A stretch of DNA of 11,655 nucleotides from an uncultured beta proteobacterium (GTDB taxonomy: Bacteria > Pseudomonadota > Gammaproteobacteria > Burkholderiales > Burkholderiaceae): positions 1 through 11,655 of the forward strand of contig CAIVXR010000165.1 of assembly GCA_903909925.1 (NCBI GenBank), in the 5' to 3' direction. The notes beneath the pieces were generated by a model, which worked only from the letters and a program-made list of their open reading frames with translations, was not told the origin of the DNA and did no database searches. Position 1 is the stretch's first letter; the number at the start of each line of letters is the position of its first letter. Made by a program: the position numbers and the translations under genes. Shown piece after piece: positions 1 to 6,933 of the stretch.

Positions 1-306
1 CACGAAGTGATTAAAACCACTTTGCCAAAAGCAAAAGAATTGCGCATGGTTGTTGAGCCTTTGATTACCTTGGGTAAAAAAGACAACTTAGCAAACCGTC
101 GCTTGGCATTCAATCGCACTCGTGATCGCGATATCGTAGCCAAACTCTTTACAGAGCTCGGCCCACGTTACGCAACCCGTCCAGGTGGCTACCTTCGTAT
201 TTTGAAGTTTGGCTTCCGTCATGGCGATAATGCGCCAATGGCATTGGTTGAGTTGCTAGATCGTCCAGAGGTTGATGAAACAGCAGCTGTAGTTGAAGAG
301 GCTTAA
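1..306 (+). CDS. rplQ: 50S ribosomal protein L17, 3' part (5' end outside window)
   Basis: This is the C-terminal 101 residues of ribosomal protein L17, a large-subunit protein near the peptide exit tunnel. The frame is open from base 1 (H-E-V-I-K-T-T-L-P-K) and matches family positions from about residue 31 of E. coli L17 as I recall it. Recognisable blocks are KAKELR, VVEPLITL, NRRLAFNRTRD, AKLFTELGPRYA and GGYLRILK. The GTG at 7 is an internal Val codon (Ile in E. coli), not a start; about 30 residues including the real start lie before the window. In most bacteria rplQ is the last gene of the alpha operon after rpoA, and the terminator directly downstream fits an operon end. The acidic, Ala/Val-rich tail (DETAAVVEEA) is usual for the family. 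The identification is very secure. Confidence 0.97.
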   Translation, partial: HEVIKTTLPKAKELRMVVEPLITLGKKDNLANRRLAFNRTRDRDIVAKLFTELGPRYATRPGGYLRILKFGFRHGDNAPMALVELLDRPEVDETAAVVEEA

Positions 307-321
307 GTCTCACAGCTAGTT

Positions 322-350
322 AAAAAGCCAGGCTTCGGTCTGGCTTTTTT
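322..350 (+). terminator. Rho-independent terminator after rplQ
   Basis: A 12-bp stem (AAAAAGCCAGGC with GTCTGGCTTTTT, one G-T pair) closes on a TTCG tetraloop and runs into six T. It begins 15 bases after the rplQ stop codon. The flanking A and T runs could let it work in both directions, but no gene reads toward it from the right. Confidence 0.93.
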
Positions 351-373
351 CATTTACGGGTTATAAATAGAGC

Positions 374-724
374 ATGCCTCAAAACTCCCCAATAAAAGCT
401 GACGGCCTTTTGGTAGTCGTAACCACCTTGCCCAATATGGAGGCGGCTACAGTCTTGGCCAAATCTCTGGTTGAGGCACATCTTGCAGCCTGCGTGCAGA
501 TCAATGAAGGGCTCTATTCAGTCTATCGTTGGGAAGGCAAGATTTGTGAGGAGCAAGAGGTTCTCTTATCTGCAAAAACAATGGCTCACCAATGGGAAGA
601 GGTCTGTGCTTTCATCAAAGCAAGTCACCCCTATGACCTTCCTGAGATTTTGGCTTTCTCACCAGAGCAATGCGATCTGCAATATGCTCAGTGGGCTAGC
701 TCTGAGGTAAATTCAAAGTCATGA
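374..724 (+). CDS. cutA: CutA1-family divalent cation tolerance protein
   Basis: A 116-residue cytoplasmic protein of the CutA1 family, small trimeric proteins linked to copper/divalent metal tolerance in E. coli; the molecular role is still unclear. Family blocks are visible in order: VVVTTLPNMEAA (14-25), LAACVQI (37-43), YRWEGKI (51-57), EVLLSAKT (62-69) and the signature HPYDLPEI (85-92). Length fits the family (about 105-115). The ATG at 374 has no good Shine-Dalgarno sequence, but no better start lies before the first conserved strand. The stop overlaps the dsbD start (ATGA at 721-724), so the two genes are probably co-translated. The E. coli cutA locus also pairs cutA with dsbD (dipZ/cutA2), so this neighbourhood is old. 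Confidence 0.94.
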   Translation: MPQNSPIKADGLLVVVTTLPNMEAATVLAKSLVEAHLAACVQINEGLYSVYRWEGKICEEQEVLLSAKTMAHQWEEVCAFIKASHPYDLPEILAFSPEQCDLQYAQWASSEVNSKS

Positions 725-2400
725 GATTAAATTCTTTTGCGATCAAGATTTTTGGGCTCTTGCTGGCCTTATCAGCGCAAGCATTTGCAGCACCAGATTT
801 CTTGCCACCAGAAAAAGCCTTTCGTGTAGAGGCTGCTTGGCTAGAAAATTCTCAGCAGCTTGAGATCGAATTTATTCCTGCTAAAGGCTATTACATCTAT
901 CAAGAATCCCTGCAATTTGCGATTGGTAGTGAGCCCGGAAAGCTAATTAATATAAGGCCTACATTGCCTGCTGGCATTGAAAAGTTTGATGAAACTTTTC
1001 AGAAAAAACTGCAGGTTTATAAGCAACCCTTCATGGTTTTATTAGGCATCCAACCCATTCTTGGTAAACCAATTCATGCTCAGGTTAGTCTCCAAGGTTG
1101 TGCAGAAGCTGGTATTTGTTATCCACCCATGACCTTAAAGTTTTTGCTGGCAGGGCCTGGTGTGAAAGCGGCACCGATACCAGAAGTTCTTGAAGGATCA
1201 CAAAATGTTGAGAGCCAGCCCAAAACTGAATTTAGCCTTGCTGATTTATGGCGCGACCGAGATGACGTTAATGCAATTGGCCGCTTTTTAGCGAATACTT
1301 CCACTACTTATTTGTTCTTCGCTTTCTTTGTGTTGGGTCTTGCCTTGGCATTTACGCCTTGTGTTTTACCAATGCTCCCAATTCTCTCAAGTGTGATCTT
1401 TGGATCCCAAGGTGGCAAAACTATTTCTAAGGGGCACGCCAGCCTTTTAGCGCTCTCTTATGTTTTGGGTATGGCCTTGGTCTACGCCTTGGCTGGAACC
1501 TTGATGGCGGCCCTGGGAGGCAGTGTGCAAAGGGCACTACAAAGCCCAGTTGCACTTGCTGCCTTTGCCTTATTGCTATTAGCCCTCTCAGGCAGTTTAT
1601 TTGGGCTCTATGAGCTTCGTTTGCCACATTCCTGGCACCAGCAGGTTGATCGTCTGGCAGGTCGTCAGAAGGGCGGTAGCGTGTTTGGCGCCTTTGCTTT
1701 AGGCGGCATCTCTACCTTAGTTGCAAGCCCCTGTATTACAGCCCCCTTAGCAGGCGTACTGGCATTTATTGCCCAAACTGGCTCGATGTCTTTAGGAGCT
1801 GGATTACTCTTTGTCATGGCTTTAGGGATGGGTCTTCCGCTGCTCTTTATTGCCATTGAGGCCCGTATTTTGATTCCGTCTACGGGTATTTGGATGGTTT
1901 GGTTACAGCGTACCTTAGGTGTCTTACTGGTAGCAACGGCAGCTTGGATTGCATCTCCCTTGTTTGGCCAAAATGATACAAGCGGTGCTATAAAAATCGT
2001 TAATCGACAAAGTATTCATCCGGTTGGCGACTTATCTTTTGTAGTGATTCATTCGCCAGCAGAGTTAGATGCACAACTGAACCGAGCAAAGCAAGAGCAA
2101 AAATTAGTTTTACTCGATTTTTATGCAGATTGGTGTATCAGCTGTAAAGAGATGGAGGTCAATACTTTTGCCAACTCAGAAGTTAGTAAAGAATTGAAAC
2201 AATTTATATTGCTGCAAGCTGATGTGACAAAGAATAGCGCTGATAATCAAGCATTGCTTAAGCACTTTGGTTTATATGGCCCACCCGGAATTCTGTTTTT
2301 TAATCTCAATTCTGAGGAGCAAAAAGATCAACGCGTCATTGGCTATATGCCACCGCAACGTTTTATTGAGCGCCTAAAGAAAGCGTCTGAAGCTAAATAG
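721..2400 (+). CDS. dsbD: Thiol:disulfide interchange protein DsbD, apparently short of two membrane helices
   Basis: An inner-membrane electron carrier that passes reducing power from cytoplasmic thioredoxin to periplasmic DsbC/CcmG-type partners. Parts in order: signal peptide (1-23, cut after AFA); periplasmic alpha domain with the Cys pair C127/C133; membrane domain with C214 (FTPCVLP) and C338 (SPCITAP); periplasmic thioredoxin-like gamma domain with WCISC (C472/C475). All six redox cysteines are present. Predicted helices are near 196-220, 240-265, 276-297, 322-352, 357-380 and 393-414, which makes six. E. coli DsbD has eight; the stretch matching its helices 7-8 is missing, so residue 415 leads almost straight into the gamma domain. 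Removing a pair keeps the C-terminal domain periplasmic. The gene overlaps cutA by 4 bases and ends 8 bases from the convergent hemB stop. Confidence 0.95.
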   Translation: MRLNSFAIKIFGLLLALSAQAFAAPDFLPPEKAFRVEAAWLENSQQLEIEFIPAKGYYIYQESLQFAIGSEPGKLINIRPTLPAGIEKFDETFQKKLQVYKQPFMVLLGIQPILGKPIHAQVSLQGCAEAGICYPPMTLKFLLAGPGVKAAPIPEVLEGSQNVESQPKTEFSLADLWRDRDDVNAIGRFLANTSTTYLFFAFFVLGLALAFTPCVLPMLPILSSVIFGSQGGKTISKGHASLLALSYVLGMALVYALAGTLMAALGGSVQRALQSPVALAAFALLLLALSGSLFGLYELRLPHSWHQQVDRLAGRQKGGSVFGAFALGGISTLVASPCITAPLAGVLAFIAQTGSMSLGAGLLFVMALGMGLPLLFIAIEARILIPSTGIWMVWLQRTLGVLLVATAAWIASPLFGQNDTSGAIKIVNRQSIHPVGDLSFVVIHSPAELDAQLNRAKQEQKLVLLDFYADWCISCKEMEVNTFANSEVSKELKQFILLQADVTKNSADNQALLKHFGLYGPPGILFFNLNSEEQKDQRVIGYMPPQRFIERLKKASEAK

Positions 2401-2408
2401 CTCGCTAC

Positions 2409-3434
2409 TTACTTTGTAGCTTTAAGTAAGCGCGCTACCTCAAGTGCAAAATAAGTCAGAACCCCATTGGCACCAGCACGTTTAAATGCAAGTAGAGATT
2501 CCATCATTACAGCGTCATGATCAAGCCAACCATTTTGTGCGGCAGCTTTGAGCATGGCGTATTCACCGCTCACTTGATAAGCATAAGTGGGGTAGCTAAA
2601 TTCTTCTTTAACGCGACGCACGATATCTAAGTAAGGCATACCAGGCTTAACCATCACCATATCTGCGCCTTCGCTGATATCAAGAGTAACCTCCCGCAAA
2701 GCCTCGTCACCATTAGCGTAGTCCATTTGATAGGTTTTTTTATCTGCCTTGCCGAGATTCTTGGCTGAGCCTACCGCATCTCTAAATGGGCCATAAAACG
2801 CAGAAGCATATTTAGCGGAGTACGCCATGATACGTGTGTGAATCAATTTCTTTTGCTCGAGCGCTTCCCGAATTTTTCCGATGCGACCATCCATCATGTC
2901 TGATGGCGCAACAATATCGACGCCAGCCTCAGCTTGAGCAATAGCTTGCTGAACCAAGATTGCGCTCGTCTCATCATTGAGTATTCGGCCTTGATCATCG
3001 AGTACACCATCTTGACCATGGCTTGTATACGGATCTAGTGCAACATCAGTCATGATTCCTAAATTAGGAAAGCGTTTTTTAAGTTCGCGAACCGCATTAG
3101 GAATGAGCCCTTTTGGATTAAAAGCTTCTTTACCATCAGGCGTTTTTAATGCCGCATCAATTACCGGAAATAAAGCTAAAACAGGAATACCTAAATCTAC
3201 ACATTCTTGAGCAACATTGAACAGCAGATCTAATGAAACACGATTGACGCCTGGCATCGAAGCAACTGCTTCAGATTTGCCTATACCCTCGAGTAAAAAC
3301 ACGGGATAAATTAAATCATTTACAGAAAGACTGTTTTCTTGCATGAGACGGCGCGACCAATCATCGCGACGCATGCGGCGAGGGCGGTGCCCGGGAAAGT
3401 TAAGCGTAGAGTTAGCTTGCGATTTCATCTTCAT
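2409..3434 (-). CDS. hemB: Delta-aminolevulinic acid dehydratase (porphobilinogen synthase)
   Basis: Condenses two 5-aminolevulinate molecules to porphobilinogen, the second committed step of haem synthesis, in the cytoplasm. From the ATG at 3434 it has 341 residues, usual for the family. The two active-site lysines are visible: K208 in YSAKYAS and K263 in VMVKPGMPYLD (Schiff base). At the metal site (129-143) the sequence reads TDVALDPYTSHGQDG, with Asp/Ala where zinc enzymes carry three Cys (DVCLCEYTSHGHCG type). This marks the magnesium-dependent type known from Pseudomonas aeruginosa. The start lies inside the 3' end of engB, so translation is probably coupled. Starts at 3434 and 3428 are both ATG and I cannot separate them; the longer frame from 3449 uses a TTG and adds nothing conserved. 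The C-terminus ends convergent with dsbD. Confidence 0.95.
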   Translation of the reverse strand: MKMKSQANSTLNFPGHRPRRMRRDDWSRRLMQENSLSVNDLIYPVFLLEGIGKSEAVASMPGVNRVSLDLLFNVAQECVDLGIPVLALFPVIDAALKTPDGKEAFNPKGLIPNAVRELKKRFPNLGIMTDVALDPYTSHGQDGVLDDQGRILNDETSAILVQQAIAQAEAGVDIVAPSDMMDGRIGKIREALEQKKLIHTRIMAYSAKYASAFYGPFRDAVGSAKNLGKADKKTYQMDYANGDEALREVTLDISEGADMVMVKPGMPYLDIVRRVKEEFSYPTYAYQVSGEYAMLKAAAQNGWLDHDAVMMESLLAFKRAGANGVLTYFALEVARLLKATK

Positions 3435-4077
3435 GGGTTTCTGTTTCAAATAGCCATTTAATCACTAAATTATCTGCCTCTTCAAGGCCAATACGTTTTG
3501 TGCTTGAGAATAATTGTGCCGTAAGTTGCTTAGAATCGCCCGTACCATCTGGCAAGGCAGGATCATATTGTTGCAGTTGCTTCTTGACAGCCTCAAGGGC
3601 GTGCTTGCACTCACTTTTATTGAGTTTGTCGCATTTACTGAGCAAAATATGGATTGGCTTGCCAGTGGGCACAAACCACCGAATCATTTGTTCATCTAGG
3701 TCGGTTATACCGCGCCTGGCATCCACAATCAGAACCATTCCTACCAACTGCTCACGCTCCTGAAGATAGTCGCTAAGTAGGCTATTCCAGTGGTATTTGG
3801 TCTCGTGATTGACTGCGGCATAGCCGTAGCCTGGCAAGTCCACCAGATAGGCTAAAAGCTCATCTTTAGCGAAAAGTCCGAAGTAGTTAATATGTTGGGT
3901 GCGACCAGGCGTTTTACTGGCAAAAGCAAGTCTTTTTTGGTTGCATAGAACATTAATAGCGCTAGATTTTCCTGCATTTGAGCGGCCAGCAAATGCCACC
4001 TCACGTAAAGGCGTGGCTGGCAGGCAATGGGTGTCATTGACTGTGGTGGCGAAGCGGGCTTGAAAGAGTTTAGACAT
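3412..4077 (-). CDS. engB: Ribosome biogenesis GTPase YihA/YsxC (EngB)
   Basis: A TRAFAC-class GTPase that helps late assembly of the 50S subunit. Its 221 residues carry all G motifs: G1 P-loop GRSNAGKSS (31-39), G2 around TPGRTQ (57-61), G3 DLPGYG (80-85), G4 as SKCDK (147-151) and G5 near FSSTKRIG (190-197). The segment YDPALPDGTGDSKQL (171-185) before G5 seems longer than in E. coli. The start ATG at 4077 gives the usual N-terminus; AGGA lies immediately before it, too close for a standard Shine-Dalgarno, so initiation may be weak. The end overlaps the hemB start by 23 bases. The divergent neighbour is the cytochrome c4 gene. Confidence 0.95.
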   Translation of the reverse strand: MSKLFQARFATTVNDTHCLPATPLREVAFAGRSNAGKSSAINVLCNQKRLAFASKTPGRTQHINYFGLFAKDELLAYLVDLPGYGYAAVNHETKYHWNSLLSDYLQEREQLVGMVLIVDARRGITDLDEQMIRWFVPTGKPIHILLSKCDKLNKSECKHALEAVKKQLQQYDPALPDGTGDSKQLTAQLFSSTKRIGLEEADNLVIKWLFETETHEDEIAS

Positions 4078-4098
4078 GTCCTGAAGCTATTGTAAAAT

Positions 4099-4114
4099 CA
4101 TGAAATAATTCATG
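4099..4114. repeat. Inverted repeat in the engB / cytochrome c4 divergent gap
   Basis: Arms CATGAA and TTCATG with a 4-base AT-only spacer lie in the 106-base gap (4078-4183) that must hold the promoters of both genes. It could be an operator or chance; the arms are only 6 bases. I found no convincing -35/-10 pair in this gap. Confidence 0.25.
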
Positions 4115-4171
4115 GTGTTGGGTGAAAAGAGTTGTAAATATAGGGCCCAAACACTTTTAGGAATTTTTGCC

Positions 4172-4175
4172 AAGG
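4172..4175 (+). promoter_or_regulatory. Shine-Dalgarno sequence deciding the cytochrome c4 start
   Basis: AAGG sits 8 bases before the ATG at 4184. The in-frame ATG at 4112 lacks such a site and would put 24 charged or irregular residues before the signal peptide, so 4184 is preferred. Confidence 0.7.
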
Positions 4176-4183
4176 TAAACATA

Positions 4184-4906
4184 ATGCGTCAAAGCTCCAA
4201 AATCTCCAAATTAACTGGCTTACGTGCTGGTTTTACGTTTCTCTCTATTTTCGCTTTGATCAGCATTTCTGGGTCTGTTATGGCTACCGATCCTGCTCCT
4301 ATGGCTCCTGCAGCAGAGGCCAAGGCCGCAGCGCCAGGAAAGCCAAAAGCTGATCTTGCTGTTGGCGAATCTCTTTATAACGGCGGTGATGCTTCCCGTG
4401 GCGTTGTAGCCTGTATTACTTGCCATGGCCCTAAAGGGCAAAGTGCAGTTAGTACGTGGCCGAAGTTAGCAGCGCAACACCCAGCTTATGTTGCCCGACA
4501 GCTAAAAAACTTTAAAGAAGGGGTTCGCGTTAACGCCATCATGATGGGTATGGCCGCTGCCTTGACCGATCAAGATATGCAAAATATCGCAGCCTATTTG
4601 GCCCAACAGCAGCCCTCACTAGGGGTAGCTCAAAACAAAGACACCATTGAGTTGGGTAAAAGCATCTATAACGGTGGAATAGTTTCTAAGAATGTTCCAG
4701 CTTGCGCTGCATGCCATAGTCCTAATGGCGCTGGAATTCCTGCGCAGTTCCCTCGCCAGGCTGGCCAGTGGGCTGAGTACTCCAATAATCAGTTAATGTC
4801 ATTCCGTGAAGGCACTCGCAAAAATCTACAGATGAATATGATCGCTATAAAGTTGTCTGATAACGAAATGAAAGCAGTTTCTGATTACATGGCTGGGTTG
4901 CATTAA
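4184..4906 (+). CDS. Diheme cytochrome c4, periplasmic
   Basis: A two-haem c-type cytochrome that carries electrons in the periplasm, usually from the bc1 complex to terminal oxidases. From the ATG at 4184 it has 240 residues: a signal peptide (basic start, hydrophobic 17-33, likely cut after VMA), an Ala/Pro/Lys-rich linker (about 35-57), then two tandem class I domains. Haem sites are CITCH (77-81) and CAACH (174-178). Likely axial methionines lie in MMGMAAALTD and MNMIAIKLSD, at matching places in each half. The duplicated layout (ESLYNGGDASRGVVAC, then KSIYNGGIVSKNVPAC) is typical of c4. The gene ends at a strong terminator, so it is probably transcribed alone. No cytochrome c maturation genes (resB/ccsA) follow it here. 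Confidence 0.95.
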   Translation: MRQSSKISKLTGLRAGFTFLSIFALISISGSVMATDPAPMAPAAEAKAAAPGKPKADLAVGESLYNGGDASRGVVACITCHGPKGQSAVSTWPKLAAQHPAYVARQLKNFKEGVRVNAIMMGMAAALTDQDMQNIAAYLAQQQPSLGVAQNKDTIELGKSIYNGGIVSKNVPACAACHSPNGAGIPAQFPRQAGQWAEYSNNQLMSFREGTRKNLQMNMIAIKLSDNEMKAVSDYMAGLH

Positions 4907-4910
4907 AGAA

Positions 4911-4926
4911 ATTCAAGGCCTTGAAT
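4911..4926. repeat. Perfect 16-bp palindrome before the terminator
   Basis: ATTCAAGGCCTTGAAT is its own reverse complement with no spacer. It lies between the cytochrome c4 stop and the terminator hairpin. It may extend the 3' structure of either transcript or be a protein-binding site. Confidence 0.6.
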
Positions 4927-4927
4927 A

Positions 4928-4958
4928 AAAAAACCCCGCTCTTGTAGCGGGGTTTTTT
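4928..4958. terminator. Bidirectional terminator between cytochrome c4 and lysA
   Basis: A 13-bp stem (six A-T pairs, then CCCCGCT with AGCGGGG) has a 5-base loop. A-rich on the left and T-rich on the right, it gives a U tail on both strands. It sits between two convergent genes and can serve both. Confidence 0.93.
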
Positions 4959-5008
4959 GTTGCTCGTAATTTCTAAATGAGTATATTAAATAATATGAAT
5001 GATGCGTT

Positions 5009-6307
5009 TTATTTTGGCAAAACTTTTTCGCTTGAAAATAAATCAGCAGTTTTTTCACGCGCACGAACAACGTAAGCATTTTTTCCATCAACCATAATTT
5101 CTGCAGGTTTCGGGCGCGTATTGTAGTTAGATGCCATTACAAAACCATAAGCGCCAGCAGACAGAATGGCTAGAAGATCACCCTCTTCAACCGCTAGATC
5201 ACGATCTCTGCCCAACCAGTCACCAGATTCACAGACGGGACCAACAACGTCATAAGTGAGTGCTTTTGCTGTCTTCTTTTGGGTTGGTACTATGCCGTGA
5301 TGAGCCTCATATAAGGCTGGGCGCATCAGTTCAGTCATAGCAGCATCTACGATGCAGAAGTTCTTCTCAGCCCCAGGTTTTAAATATTCAATAGTTGTTA
5401 GCAAGACGCCAGCATTGCCTACAAGTGATCTGCCTGGCTCCAAAACAATATCCAAATGAGCAAAGCCTCGAGCTGCTACATGATTCAACAGAGTATTCGT
5501 GAACTCGGTGATATCAGGCGGTGTTTCATCGCTATAGGAGATTCCGAGACCACCACCTAAATCCAGATGGTGAATCACGATACCTTCTTTCTTTAGTTGC
5601 TCGACTAAGTCTAAAACTTTATCTAAGGCATCTAAGTAGGGTGCGGTAGTAGTAATTTGGGAGCCAATATGACAGTCGATGCCCACTACATCAATCTGTG
5701 AGAGTTGGCTGGCTTCACGATATGTTTTCAAAACTTCGTGATATGCAATGCCAAATTTATTTCCTTTTAATCCAGTAGAAATATAAGGGTGAGTTTGTGC
5801 ATCAACATCTGGATTAACGCGCAAGGAGACTGGTGCGCGGCAATTGAGTTTTGTTGCGACACGATTAATATTGTGTAGCTCAGCAATTGATTCAACGTTG
5901 ATGCATTTAACCCCAGCATCTAAGGCGGCAGCAATTTCAGTGGCAGATTTACCCACACCAGCAAAGACTAGGCTTTGGGGATCTGCACCAATCGCTAACG
6001 CCCGAGCTAATTCTCCACCGCTGACTAAGTCAAATCCTGCGCCGAGTTTTTTGAAGCAATCAATTACTGCTAAATTGCTATTAGCCTTCATGGCGTAATG
6101 AACCCGTGCACGCCGCTTACCTTTATTATCAATACAGGCTTTGTCATAAGCTTGATAGGCCTCAGTCAAAGCTTTCTTGCTGTAGACGTAAAGTGGCGTA
6201 CCAAATTCTTTTGCTAAGTCTGCCAGCGGAATTTCTTCGGCATACCAATTGCCTTCACGCTCAGTAAATCCAGACAATTTAGGAAGTGGAATTGCTTTGC
6301 TTGTCAT
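5009..6307 (-). CDS. lysA: Diaminopimelate decarboxylase
   Basis: A PLP enzyme that decarboxylates meso-diaminopimelate to L-lysine, the last step of lysine synthesis, in the cytoplasm. It has 432 residues, close to the family length, in an alanine-racemase-type barrel followed by a beta domain. Visible sites: PLP lysine K74 in HYAMKANSN; HIGSQI (213-218); the phosphate-binding GGGLG (251-255); EPGRSLVG (290-297); CESGDWLG (359-366) with the catalytic Cys; and AGAYGFVMASNYN (384-396). The start ATG overlaps the lptM stop in an ATGA, so the two are co-translated. No dapF follows. The gene ends at the shared terminator. I see nothing unusual in the active site. Confidence 0.97.
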   Translation of the reverse strand: MTSKAIPLPKLSGFTEREGNWYAEEIPLADLAKEFGTPLYVYSKKALTEAYQAYDKACIDNKGKRRARVHYAMKANSNLAVIDCFKKLGAGFDLVSGGELARALAIGADPQSLVFAGVGKSATEIAAALDAGVKCINVESIAELHNINRVATKLNCRAPVSLRVNPDVDAQTHPYISTGLKGNKFGIAYHEVLKTYREASQLSQIDVVGIDCHIGSQITTTAPYLDALDKVLDLVEQLKKEGIVIHHLDLGGGLGISYSDETPPDITEFTNTLLNHVAARGFAHLDIVLEPGRSLVGNAGVLLTTIEYLKPGAEKNFCIVDAAMTELMRPALYEAHHGIVPTQKKTAKALTYDVVGPVCESGDWLGRDRDLAVEEGDLLAILSAGAYGFVMASNYNTRPKPAEIMVDGKNAYVVRAREKTADLFSSEKVLPK

Positions 6308-6498
6308 TGCTTTGCCGATGATGGGTTACTGGTGCTAGCAGGAGTTTGTGGTGGATAGAGCTTGCCTTTAGGCTCCGGCTCTAGAGGAGCTGGCGGCGCA
6401 TTAGGGGGATTTGGCAAAAATAGAGGCCCCCTAACCCCACATCCAACAAGGGCTATTAGTAGGGCAATGCCAAAGGCTCTATTAAGAATCGCTATCAT
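6304..6498 (-). CDS. lptM: LptM/YifL-type small lipoprotein (LppL)
   Basis: A 64-residue lipoprotein. A short hydrophobic signal (8-18) leads to the lipobox LVGC with the lipidated C20, followed by the family signature GCGVRGPLFLPNPP (compare GCGQKGPLYLP in YifL). The rest is Pro-rich and probably disordered. In E. coli this family (LptM) binds the LptD/E translocon and aids LptD maturation. The pairing with lysA and divergence from cyaY matches Pseudomonas (cyaY, lppL, lysA, dapF) and partly E. coli (cyaY, yifL, dapF). The start ATG at 6498 lies 47 bases from the cyaY start. TATATT on the - strand (+ 6523-6528) is a possible -10, but no clear -35 goes with it. Confidence 0.9.
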   Translation of the reverse strand: MIAILNRAFGIALLIALVGCGVRGPLFLPNPPNAPPAPLEPEPKGKLYPPQTPASTSNPSSAKQ

Positions 6499-6504
6499 GA
6501 ATGT

Positions 6505-6546
6505 CTCTAAAACGAATGATTGAATATAGCATGCAGGACTCTAAAA
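6505..6546. repeat. Imperfect direct repeat in the lptM/cyaY divergent gap
   Basis: CTCTAAAACGAAT (from 6505) and CTCTAAAATGAAT (from 6539) match at 12 of 13 bases with a 34-base offset. The second copy overlaps the cyaY start codon. This may be a small duplication or chance. Confidence 0.35.
6535..6538 (+). promoter_or_regulatory. Shine-Dalgarno sequence deciding the cyaY start
   Basis: AGGA lies 7 bases before the ATG at 6546. Earlier in-frame ATGs at 6501, 6516 and 6531 have no such site and would add residues that frataxins lack. Confidence 0.7.
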
Positions 6547-6923
6547 TGAATCCAAATAATTTGACCGTAGAAGCCATTGATGACAAGCAGTTTTATCAAC
6601 TGGGTAGCAATTTATTGCAGTCTATTGAAGTGGCCTTGGAGGCTGCTGACGACCAATTAGATCTTGATTTGGATGTGGAGCGCCAAGGGGGTAATGTCAT
6701 CAATATCCGCTTTAGGGATAAAAGCGTGATTGTGGTTAATACCCAGCCACCTTTACATGAAATTTGGGTGGCCGCTAAATCAGGTGGCTATCACTACCGT
6801 TGGGCGGGAAGCATGGCTGCGCCCTTATGGCTCGATACTAAAACTGGTAGAGAGCTATTAAGCGATTTAACTGAGTTTGCAAGTGCTCAGGCTGGACAAG
6901 CAGTCAAGATTACTTTGACTTAG
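6546..6923 (+). CDS. cyaY: Bacterial frataxin, iron-sulfur assembly regulator
   Basis: An iron-binding protein that modulates cysteine desulfurase IscS during Fe-S cluster assembly. From the ATG at 6546 it has 125 residues, a little longer than E. coli CyaY (106). The fold is readable: an acidic first helix (Q25-SIEVALEAADD with DLDLDVE after it, 36-54) carrying the Asp/Glu iron ridge; beta strands NVINIRFRDKSVIVVNTQPP (50-69); the family motif HEIWVAAKSGGYHYRW (71-86); W105-type strand PLWLDTKTG; and a C-terminal helix. It is single and monocistronic, divergent from lptM and convergent with aroB; no hairpin terminator is evident in the 10-base gap. Confidence 0.95.
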   Translation: MNPNNLTVEAIDDKQFYQLGSNLLQSIEVALEAADDQLDLDLDVERQGGNVINIRFRDKSVIVVNTQPPLHEIWVAAKSGGYHYRWAGSMAAPLWLDTKTGRELLSDLTEFASAQAGQAVKITLT

Positions 6924-6933
6924 TCTTAAGCGC

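Noticed and set aside
7..306. rplQ starting at GTG 7
   Set aside because: The frame is open to base 1 and H-E-V-I-K-T-T aligns inside L17; this is a fragment, not a short gene.
2392..2430. Terminator between dsbD and hemB (CTTACTT/AAGTAAG and AGCTA/TAGCT stems)
   Set aside because: Stems are short, compete with each other, lie partly in hemB coding sequence and have no T tail.
3435..3449. hemB start at TTG 3449
   Set aside because: It adds MKQKP with no family match and a rare start codon deeper in engB; ATGs at 3434/3428 suffice.
4112..4183. cytochrome c4 start at ATG 4112
   Set aside because: No Shine-Dalgarno, and it would place 24 irregular residues before a normal signal peptide; the site before 4184 is good.
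6501..6545. Longer CyaY from ATG 6501
   Set aside because: The family does not extend there and AGGA is well placed for 6546.
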